Positions 4,489-11,119 of a DNA stretch of 12,735 nucleotides are shown in pieces. The notes below the pieces were generated by a model. The model searched no databases and had not been told where the DNA came from. It worked only from the letters and a program-made list of their open reading frames with translations. The position numbers and the translations under genes are program-made. The stretch comes from Bacilli bacterium (GTDB lineage: Bacteria > Bacillota_I > Bacilli_A > RF39 > UBA660): the NCBI GenBank assembly GCA_028698535.1, contig JAQVDA010000011.1, forward strand, positions 1-12,735. Direction: 5' to 3'. Numbering within the stretch: the stretch's first letter is position 1; each line of letters starts with the position of its first letter.

Positions 4489-7400
4489 TTAATTAACATT
4501 TTGTTTTATTTCCTCGTTTATTTTGTTTAACACTGATGTTGCATGGTAAACAAAATGCTTGCCAGTATTACTTGCGTCTATTCTAATAATTAACCGCTTG
4601 TGATTATCATAATAACAGAATACTGGGGTCTCTTCTTGTAAAGAGCTGAGATTTTCTTCGGTTATAACACTTCCTTTCTTTAAAATAATATCAATATAGT
4701 TGCCTCTTTTTCTTAATTTTTCAACTCCCATCTTTCTCGCTAATTTTTCAAACCATTCCTGGTACATATATATTAACAAATTTTCTGGTATTTTGCCAAA
4801 ACGATCTTGAATTTCGCCACATATTTCGGTTAGTTTTTGATAACTATCAATCTCATTTATTTTTTTATGAATTTCTATTTTTACCTCCTCATCAGGGATA
4901 TAACTATCATCAATATGTGTATCTACTTCTATTACAGGTTTATCATTAATAATTTCTTCGGTTTTACTAGCCATGCCCTTCAGTTTCTTTATTTCTTCAT
5001 CTAACATCTTTAAATATAATTCTATGCCAATAGCATCAATAAATCCGGCTTGTTCCTGCCCTAATATATCACCCGCTCCTCTTATTGCCAAATCTTTTGA
5101 AGCAATCGTTAAACCGCTACCTAATTCGGTAAAATTTTTAATAGCTTCTAATCTCTCGGCCGCTTTCTGACTTAACACCTTTTTATTAGAGTACATTAAA
5201 TACGCATAGGCGATTCGGTCACTTCTCCCTACTCGGCCGCGTATTTGATATAATTGACTAAGTCCAAATTTATCAGCCCCTATTATAATTAAAGTGTTAC
5301 AATTGGGAATATCAATACCTGTTTCTATTATGGTTGTACAAATTAAAACATTATATTCTTTATTTATGAAAGCAACCATTCTATCTTCTAATGCCCTCTT
5401 GCTCATTTTCCCGTGTGCATACGTAACGCTAGCTTCAGGAATCAATTGCGTTATGTTTTTTTCAACCGCCGTTATATTTTCAACCCGGTTATATAAAATT
5501 AAAACCTGCCCGTTACGCGCCAACTCTTTATAGACGGCTTCTTTTATAACACTTTCATTATATGCAAGCACATAAGTTTGAACCGGAAACCGATTAAGTG
5601 GCGGCGTTGTAATTAAGGATAGTTTTTTCAATCCCAAGATAGACATTTGTAAAGTTCTCGGAATAGGAGTTGCTGATAAAGTTAATACATCTATCTCCTT
5701 TCTTAATTCCTTTATCTTTTCTTTTTGTATTACCCCAAAACGTTGTTCTTCATCAATAATTAGTAACCCTAGATTTTTGAATTTAATTTTTCCATATAGT
5801 AACTTATGAGTCCCAAAAATTATATCTATTTTCCCTGTCTCTAACCCCTCTAATATTTGCACTTCCTCCTTTTTGGTTGTGAATCGATTTAATAATGATA
5901 TATTAATCGGATAATCATCAAACCTTTCAAGAGCACTTGTATACTGTTGTTTAGATAAAATGGTTGTCGGGCACAAATAAGCCACTTGTTTAAAATTAGT
6001 AATAGCTTTAAAAGCCGCTCTAAAAGCCACCTCGGTTTTGCCAAAGCCAACATCGCCACATAATATTCTATCCATCGGTTGCATAGACTCCATATCCCGC
6101 TTTATTTGTTCAGTCGCCTCTAGCTGATCTTTGGTTGCCTCGAACATAAAATCGCTCTCAAATTGTGCTTGCACCTTATCATCTGGTTTAAATGCAAAGC
6201 CCATATTAATTTTTCTTTCCGCCGCCATGGTTAATATTTTTTTAGCCACATCTTTAATTCTGTTTTGAATTTTTGCTTTTGTCCTAGCCCACGTGAGGCC
6301 TCCTAACTTATCAATCTTGGGTTTATAACCCTCACGAGCCGAAAACTTACTTAGTAGTTCTGTTTTTTCGGTCGGTATATATAACTTATCTTGGCCACGA
6401 TAATCAACGCGAATATAATCGCGCTTTATTTCCCCTTTTCTTAAGGTAACTATTCCTTGATAAATACCAATGCCGTGGATATTATGGACAATATAATCGC
6501 CCTTACTTATCTTTTTTAAATCACTTATTTTTACCCGTTCTTTAAAGAGTGTCGTCCGTCTTGGTTTAAATTGTTTTTTATTTAATAATTCCTTCTCTGT
6601 TAAAACTACCCACTGTTCGAACTTAAACCCCTCATTTAAATGTTTCTTAATAATGTTAATTTTGTTTGGTATAATCTTTTCTTCCGTCGTAATAAAGGTT
6701 TCAGCGTCTATGTACGCGCCCACATTTTTAACTTTTTGTTCAGTTCGCAAAGCAATAATAATAGTTGCCCCTTGTGCTTGTTCTTTTTTTATATACTTAT
6801 TAATTAAAGCAAAGTCCCCACCAAATTCGGCAATTGTACTTGCTTCAAAAGTTACCTCTTCATCAAGGTTAATATCCGTTATTATATTATCAACGCCAGG
6901 CAAATAGATTGTCTTCGCACATTTTCCGTTTGTAAGTAAATCTATTTTACTAAAATCAGCCGCGGTAATATTGCCCCCTAATGTTTTATACATCTTTCTA
7001 ATATTAGGATAATCATGATAAATAAGAATTGGGGATTTTAAAAAATCTAATAGGCAAGAGCACTCTTTCGTTTGTGGAAAAATAAAATTCCCTTCTTCAG
7101 CAAAACCTTCTTTAAAAGGATAAATTAATACCTTGTCATATTTTTTTATTGACATCTGTGTTGTCGCGTTAAAACTTCTGATAGACTCTATTAAATTACC
7201 AAAGAATTCTATTCGAAACGGTTGTTCCATTCCTAAAGGAAAAACATCGACCAAATAACCCCTTATTGCCATTTCACCCGGGTCCTCAACTATTGCTACA
7301 CGCCTATACCCGGTATCATATAATTGTTTAATTATTATGCTTGGGTCTATTTCTTGATTAACATATAACTCTACAGACTTACGTCGCCATGTATCTTTAT

Positions 7401-7749
7401 TGGATATGTTATATAACAAGCCCGCCAAATTAGTAACTACCACTTCCGGCTTATTTTCTAATCCTATTTTTAGTGTTTCTAGCCTAGTTATTTTAAGCTC
7501 TGGGCTAGCGACAATAACATCATTAACAAAAAAATCATCTATTGGGAAAAATAGAATGTTTTCAATATGTGTATTAAGGTAATTAAAAATTTTATTCGCC
7601 TCTGACAAAGAAGGTGCGACAACCACTATTGAGTTTCCTGAACAATCTAAATATGATTTTATATATAAAACCTTTAATTCATCAGTAAGGCCCACAATAC
7701 CCACCTTGTTTGCCGTTGTCGGTTTAAACATTTCATCAAAAACTGACAT
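4489..7749 (-). CDS. mfd: Mfd, transcription-repair coupling factor
   Basis: Mfd is an ATP-driven DNA translocase that pushes RNA polymerase stalled at lesions and recruits UvrA, coupling nucleotide-excision repair to transcription; it also resolves transcription-replication conflicts. The 1086-residue protein is complete, slightly shorter than B. subtilis Mfd (1177). Residues about 1-390 are the UvrB-like N-terminal region, with FFPIDDFFVND and ASPELKITRLETL. The CarD-like RNA polymerase-interacting domain is at about 406-472 (SKGDYIVHNIHGIGIYQG). The RecG-like motor has Walker A GDVGFGKT (565-572), the DEEQ box IIDEEQRFG (664-672), motif III SATPIPRTLQMS (692-703), YAHGKM (777-782), TTIIETGIDIPN (805-816) and QIRGRVGRSDR (835-845). 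The C-terminal TRCF regulatory domain spans about 930-1040. GGAGG lies 5 nt before the ATG. The gap to pth upstream is 29 nt, so the two are likely co-transcribed; Bacillus has pth, fin and mfd in this order, and fin is missing here. Confidence 0.98.
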   Translation of the reverse strand: MSVFDEMFKPTTANKVGIVGLTDELKVLYIKSYLDCSGNSIVVVAPSLSEANKIFNYLNTHIENILFFPIDDFFVNDVIVASPELKITRLETLKIGLENKPEVVVTNLAGLLYNISNKDTWRRKSVELYVNQEIDPSIIIKQLYDTGYRRVAIVEDPGEMAIRGYLVDVFPLGMEQPFRIEFFGNLIESIRSFNATTQMSIKKYDKVLIYPFKEGFAEEGNFIFPQTKECSCLLDFLKSPILIYHDYPNIRKMYKTLGGNITAADFSKIDLLTNGKCAKTIYLPGVDNIITDINLDEEVTFEASTIAEFGGDFALINKYIKKEQAQGATIIIALRTEQKVKNVGAYIDAETFITTEEKIIPNKINIIKKHLNEGFKFEQWVVLTEKELLNKKQFKPRRTTLFKERVKISDLKKISKGDYIVHNIHGIGIYQGIVTLRKGEIKRDYIRVDYRGQDKLYIPTEKTELLSKFSAREGYKPKIDKLGGLTWARTKAKIQNRIKDVAKKILTMAAERKINMGFAFKPDDKVQAQFESDFMFEATKDQLEATEQIKRDMESMQPMDRILCGDVGFGKTEVAFRAAFKAITNFKQVAYLCPTTILSKQQYTSALERFDDYPINISLLNRFTTKKEEVQILEGLETGKIDIIFGTHKLLYGKIKFKNLGLLIIDEEQRFGVIQKEKIKELRKEIDVLTLSATPIPRTLQMSILGLKKLSLITTPPLNRFPVQTYVLAYNESVIKEAVYKELARNGQVLILYNRVENITAVEKNITQLIPEASVTYAHGKMSKRALEDRMVAFINKEYNVLICTTIIETGIDIPNCNTLIIIGADKFGLSQLYQIRGRVGRSDRIAYAYLMYSNKKVLSQKAAERLEAIKNFTELGSGLTIASKDLAIRGAGDILGQEQAGFIDAIGIELYLKMLDEEIKKLKGMASKTEEIINDKPVIEVDTHIDDSYIPDEEVKIEIHKKINEIDSYQKLTEICGEIQDRFGKIPENLLIYMYQEWFEKLARKMGVEKLRKRGNYIDIILKKGSVITEENLSSLQEETPVFCYYDNHKRLIIRIDASNTGKHFVYHATSVLNKINEEIKQNVN

Positions 7750-7778
7750 TTTTTCCTCCGTGTTTTTTATAACCTTAT

Positions 7779-8333
7779 TTAATTGTATTTATTCATTAGA
7801 TCAATAAAATTCATAACACAAAAATCTTTAGCAATCTTACTAGCTTTATCAACTGCCTCTAAAAGGGAAGGTTCCTCTTCTTCTGTAAATTTGCCGGTTA
7901 CGTACTTACTAGCTTCTATATTTTTGTTTTTGCCAATGCCTATTTTTAATCTCTGGTATTCCTTTGTTTTTAAACAGCACTCGATATTTTCTAATCCTTT
8001 ATGTCCACCGCTCCCTCCTTGTTGTTTTAATTTTATAACGCCCATATTTAGGTCCAAATCATCATTTATTACTAAAATTTGATTATATGTTATTTGAAAA
8101 TAATCAACAAATTTTCTAATAACTTGTCCAGATAAGTTAACATATAATAATGGTTTTAATAACATAATCTTTTGTTGATTTAAAAATCCAATCCCATATA
8201 TTCCACCAAATTTTTTCTTATCTAACTTTATTGATAATTTTGATGCCAATTTATCAATCACCATAAATCCTAAATTATGTCTTGTATTAGTATATTCAGA
8301 TCCAACATTTCCTAAACCAACAATTAATTTCAT
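7779..8333 (-). CDS. pth: Peptidyl-tRNA hydrolase (SpoVC)
   Basis: Pth cleaves the ester bond of peptidyl-tRNAs that drop off ribosomes, recycling tRNA; it is essential in most bacteria. The 184-residue protein has the usual length, the N-terminal signature GLGNVGSEYTNTRHNLGF with catalytic His19 and the neighbouring Asn9, and the NDDLDL segment with Asp91, which orients the histidine. Two departures are visible. GLGNVG replaces the common GLGNPG, and the GGHNG motif reads GGHKG, placing Lys112 where the tRNA-binding asparagine (Asn114 in E. coli) usually is. The start ATG (8331-8333) has GAGGTG at a workable distance; another ATG 4 nt upstream is out of frame. The 40-nt gap to ricT upstream contains copy 2 of the palindrome. 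In B. subtilis this gene is spoVC and is needed at sporulation as well as growth. Confidence 0.95.
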   Translation of the reverse strand: MKLIVGLGNVGSEYTNTRHNLGFMVIDKLASKLSIKLDKKKFGGIYGIGFLNQQKIMLLKPLLYVNLSGQVIRKFVDYFQITYNQILVINDDLDLNMGVIKLKQQGGSGGHKGLENIECCLKTKEYQRLKIGIGKNKNIEASKYVTGKFTEEEEPSLLEAVDKASKIAKDFCVMNFIDLMNKYN

Positions 8334-8347
8334 TCATTACACCTCTT

Positions 8348-8369
8348 TTTTATTTCCCGGGAAATAAAA
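8348..8369. repeat. Perfect palindrome, copy 2 (22 bp)
   Basis: The core TATTTCCCGGGAAATA (8351-8366) is identical to copy 1, and here the symmetry extends three bases further on each side to TTTT...AAAA. It fills most of the 40-nt gap between the ricT stop and the pth ribosome binding site, starting 4 nt after the ricT stop codon. Possible roles are an operator, an mRNA hairpin setting relative expression of ricT and pth, or a site for a DNA-bound protein; the sequence does not decide between them. Confidence 0.6.
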
Positions 8370-8373
8370 TAAT

Positions 8374-9042
8374 TTAGTCTTCTTCTCTTTTTTTTGATTT
8401 ATTATGACAATTTTTATGACAATTTTCTTCGTAATTTAAACAACAGAGTAGCCTTCCACAAACACCATTAATTTTATTGGGATTTAAAGATAGATTCTGA
8501 TTTTTAGCCATATTTATCGATATAGCATTAAAATCAGTCAGAAATTTAGCACAACATATTTCGCGACCGCATGGTCCAATCCCGCCACACTCTTTTGCCT
8601 TATCACGCACACCTATTTGTCTGAGTTCAATTCTTGTTTTATATACTTGCGCTAAATCCTTGGCTAATTCCCTAAAATCAACCCGGTTATCAGCATAAAA
8701 ATAGAAAAACAATTGTTTCCGGTCCAACGTAAAATTAGAACTCAACAATTTCATTTCTAATCCCCGCTTTTTTATGAATCGTTTACAAACCGCCTGTGCT
8801 TGTTCAGCTTCTATTTTATTCCGCTTATAATCCTCGATATCTTTTGAAGTGGCCTTTCTAATTATTTTCCTTTGCGAGCGAATATTTTTCATTTCTGGTT
8901 GACTACCCAACACATTACCAAACTGTAGGCCTCTTTCGGTTTCTACTATCACAGCTTCGCCTTTTTTTACCTCAATATTATTTTGGTGATAAAAATATAT
9001 CCTTTGGCTTTCTGGGAACCTCACTCCCACTATCTTTTTCAT
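8374..9042 (-). CDS. ricT: RicT (YaaT), PSP1-domain Fe-S regulator of RNA processing and sporulation
   Basis: In B. subtilis RicT forms a complex with RicA (YmcA) and RicF (YlbF) that carries two [4Fe-4S] clusters, directs RNase Y cleavage of many mRNAs and promotes the Spo0A phosphorelay, biofilm formation and competence. The 222-residue protein carries the PSP1 domain at about 60-145 and the cysteine-rich signature ECGGIGPCGREICCAKF (Cys152, 158, 163, 164), followed by the invariant NLSLNP and NGVCGRLLCCLNYE (Cys195, 200, 201). It is about 50 residues shorter than the Bacillus protein: after LNYE it ends in a short basic tail with two extra Cys-His pairs (NCHKNCHN), produced by a 12-bp tandem duplication. 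GGAGG within the last codons of holB lies 7 nt before the ATG, and the gap is only 2 nt, so the two genes are translationally coupled as in Bacillus. Confidence 0.95.
   Translation of the reverse strand: MKKIVGVRFPESQRIYFYHQNNIEVKKGEAVIVETERGLQFGNVLGSQPEMKNIRSQRKIIRKATSKDIEDYKRNKIEAEQAQAVCKRFIKKRGLEMKLLSSNFTLDRKQLFFYFYADNRVDFRELAKDLAQVYKTRIELRQIGVRDKAKECGGIGPCGREICCAKFLTDFNAISINMAKNQNLSLNPNKINGVCGRLLCCLNYEENCHKNCHNKSKKREED
8404..8427 (-). repeat. 12-bp tandem duplication in the 3' end of ricT
   Basis: On the plus strand ATGACAATTTTT (8404-8415) is followed at once by ATGACAATTTTC (8416-8427). The repeat is in frame and encodes the successive NCH units at the RicT C-terminus. One mismatch in the last base suggests a fairly recent duplication. 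Confidence 0.7.
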
Positions 9043-9044
9043 TT

Positions 9045-9947
9045 TTATTCCTCCGCAAACGCTATTATTAGCTTATTAATCAGTAAATCTTGGTTAGCAT
9101 TATTTTCAACTACTGCCCTTAATTCATTAATAACGGTGATTTTCTTTGCTAACTTCATTATATCATTAATCATTTTAACTTCTTCTATTATTTCCAAATA
9201 TTCATTAAACTGAGAATTAACTCTTCCTAAATGATTATCTAATACCTTCTTATAAAAAGCCAACATAATATTAAAGTCTGTTATCATGAACTCGCGGCTT
9301 ACTATATTATTTAATAATCTTTCCTTTACGTCTATTAAACTTCTTAGTTTTTGCTGTTCAAGAAGCCAAATAAAATTTATTACTCTTTCTATCCGCTCTT
9401 TTAATCCATTGTCAATTATATTTTGGTAAGACGGAGCGGGTGGCATCTTTATATTTATTACTTGACACCTTGATATAATAGTAGGAATAACTTGATGAAC
9501 ATTATTACTTATTAAAATAATAATTACCCCAGATTCTGGTTCTTCCAAAAACTTCAGCAAACTATTGGCAGCGTGTTTATTTAACTTTTCGCATTCCAAA
9601 ATAACACCAATTCTTTTCTTTCCTTCAAAAGCTTTTGTTCGAAAATCAGTTTGCAATTCTAATACTTGCGATTTTGTTATCCATAATCCAGTGGGCCTTA
9701 TTATTTTAACTTCGGGGAAAATTTCTTTTTCTATACGACGGCATTTGGTACAGCGATAACACTCTTTCATAGCGGAAAAACTAATTTTTTCCTCGCAACA
9801 CAAAATTTTAATACAACCTAAAGCAATCTCTTCTTGTTCCTTTGTATTTCCTATCTCCAGTAAATATGCGTGGGCTAATCTTTTATTATTCCTTAGTTTT
9901 TCGAAAAGGTTATAAATAAGGGCCTGTCCATGTTCCGAGTTAATCAT
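9045..9947 (-). CDS. holB: DNA polymerase III subunit delta' (clamp loader)
   Basis: Delta' is the rigid, non-ATP-hydrolysing arm of the clamp loader that works with delta and DnaX to load the beta clamp. The 300-residue protein shows the AAA+ fold with a degenerate P-loop (LAHAYLLEIGNTKEQ in place of GPxGxGKT), as expected for delta'. It has a zinc site from Cys50 or 51 and Cys63, 66 and 69 (ECYRCTKC), the sensor-like LNKHAANSLLKFLEEPES (122-139), and the SRCQ motif (159-162) that supplies the arginine finger to a neighbouring DnaX. The ATG has AGGAGG at 7 nt. In Bacillus, tmk, yaaQ and yaaR lie between bofA and holB; here holB follows bofA after only 15-24 nt, so this part of the cluster is compacted. 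Confidence 0.94.
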   Translation of the reverse strand: MINSEHGQALIYNLFEKLRNNKRLAHAYLLEIGNTKEQEEIALGCIKILCCEEKISFSAMKECYRCTKCRRIEKEIFPEVKIIRPTGLWITKSQVLELQTDFRTKAFEGKKRIGVILECEKLNKHAANSLLKFLEEPESGVIIILISNNVHQVIPTIISRCQVINIKMPPAPSYQNIIDNGLKERIERVINFIWLLEQQKLRSLIDVKERLLNNIVSREFMITDFNIMLAFYKKVLDNHLGRVNSQFNEYLEIIEEVKMINDIMKLAKKITVINELRAVVENNANQDLLINKLIIAFAEE

Positions 9948-9971
9948 TAATACACCTCCTAGCCAAAAAAT

Positions 9972-10157
9972 TTATATTAAAATAACCAATGCCACTAACC
10001 CGATTAATCCAATGATACCAAAAACAATAATTATCGCCAGAGTTATAAAGTTGATTGGGACCATCAAATTTAACGGTGCGGCAAAATAATTATAGGTGTA
10101 CAATAAAAAAAACGCAAATATTATTCTTTTTATAACCGTAATTAAACCTTTCTTCAT
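9972..10157 (-). CDS. bofA: BofA, inhibitor of pro-sigma-K processing
   Basis: BofA holds the SpoIVFB intramembrane protease inactive in the outer forespore membrane until the forespore signals, so pro-sigma-K is cut at the right time. The small protein (61 residues from the ATG at 10155-10157) has two hydrophobic segments, about 8-25 and 38-60, and the family core PLNLMVPINFITLAIIIVFG followed by a Gly/Leu-rich end (IGLIGLVALVILI). Start: a GTG three codons upstream (10164-10166) has no ribosome binding site, whereas the ATG has AGGTGG at 5 nt, so the ATG is preferred. Bacillus BofA is 87 residues, so this copy has a shorter N-terminus. The place after recR matches Bacillus except that yaaL is missing. 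Identification depends on the C-terminal motif and on context. Confidence 0.85.
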   Translation of the reverse strand: MKKGLITVIKRIIFAFFLLYTYNYFAAPLNLMVPINFITLAIIIVFGIIGLIGLVALVILI

Positions 10158-10196
10158 CTCTTCCACCTATAAAAATATATGATTCTGGGGGTAATG

Positions 10197-10793
10197 TTAT
10201 GAAACCGGGGTTCTTTCTGTAAAAGCTAATTCTAAAGTCATACTATCAACATATTCTATATCCGCGCCCATTGGAATACCGTAGGCGATTTTTGATAGTT
10301 TGATATTCATACCCGCCAATATCTTTTTTATATAAAGGGCCGTTGTTTCCCCCTCAATAGTTGGTTTTATTGCTAAAACAATTTCTCTACATTTTTCCTC
10401 TTCAATTCTTGACACTAACTGATGTAAATTTATATCGTCAGGGCCTATTCCTTCAGCTGGGGATATTAAATTATCTAGAACATGATATATTCCATTATGA
10501 ATATTTAATTTTTCAAACAAAATAATTGTTTTTGGGTGTTCAACAACACATAAAACTTGCTTATCCCTATTTTTATCTGCACAAACATCACACAATTCGG
10601 TCTCCGTTAAGTGATTACATTTTACACACCTTTTTAAATTGTTTTTCACCTTTAGAATACTCTCGGAAAATTTCTTAGAAGAGGCATCATCAAACTTCAT
10701 AACTGCAAAAGCTAACCTTTCAGCCGTTTTTTGACCTATTCCTGGCAACTTTTTAAATGACTCAATTAAATTATTTAAACTTTCTGGATACAA
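10197..10793 (-). CDS. recR: Recombination protein RecR
   Basis: RecR, with RecO (and RecF), loads RecA on single-stranded DNA coated with SSB during gap and break repair. The 198-residue protein has the standard length and layout: an N-terminal helix-hairpin-helix (LPGIGQKTAERLAF, 16-29), a four-cysteine zinc finger (CVKC...CDVC; Cys56, 59, 68, 71), and a Toprim domain from about 78 (LCVVEHPKTIILFEK, then GIYHVLDNLISPAEGIGP). The Walker-B-like C-terminus ends GIPMGADIEYVDSMTLELAF. The start is a TTG (10791-10793), supported by GGAGG 7 nt upstream that overlaps the end of ebfC. It lies 12 nt after ebfC, the universal dnaX-ebfC-recR order. Confidence 0.97.
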   Translation of the reverse strand: MYPESLNNLIESFKKLPGIGQKTAERLAFAVMKFDDASSKKFSESILKVKNNLKRCVKCNHLTETELCDVCADKNRDKQVLCVVEHPKTIILFEKLNIHNGIYHVLDNLISPAEGIGPDDINLHQLVSRIEEEKCREIVLAIKPTIEGETTALYIKKILAGMNIKLSKIAYGIPMGADIEYVDSMTLELAFTERTPVS

Positions 10794-10805
10794 AACTACT
10801 CCTCC

Positions 10806-11105
10806 TTAAAATAACCCTGGTACGGACCCGCCAAGTTTACCTATTTTATTATTAATTTCCTTATCAATTTGCGATAATACATTGTTAACCGCTACCATTA
10901 TCATATCAGCAAGCATTTCTCGGTCCTCTTTTTCCATTTCAAAAGCTTCATCTATTTTTATCCGCAATATTTCTTTTTTACCGTTAGCTTCTACTTCAAC
11001 ATATGAGTATTTTGCTTTAAATATGGTTTGATCAATTTCGGTTTTTTTCTTTTCAAGATCCGCTTGTATTTTTTTTGCTTGTTTTAGCATATTCTGTATA
11101 TTCAT
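10806..11105 (-). CDS. ebfC: YbaB/EbfC family nucleoid-associated protein (YaaK)
   Basis: EbfC/YbaB proteins are small homodimers that bind DNA and are almost always encoded between dnaX and recR. The 99-residue product has the family length, the N-terminal helix NMLKQAKKIQADLEKKKTEI, the central strand pair (YSYVEVEANGKKEILRIKID), the helix with MLADMIMVAVNNVLSQI, and the conserved KLGGSVPGLF end. GGAGG lies 10 nt before the ATG and overlaps the dnaX stop, so translation is probably coupled. Confidence 0.96.
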   Translation of the reverse strand: MNIQNMLKQAKKIQADLEKKKTEIDQTIFKAKYSYVEVEANGKKEILRIKIDEAFEMEKEDREMLADMIMVAVNNVLSQIDKEINNKIGKLGGSVPGLF

Positions 11106-11119
11106 ATTTATATTTCCTC

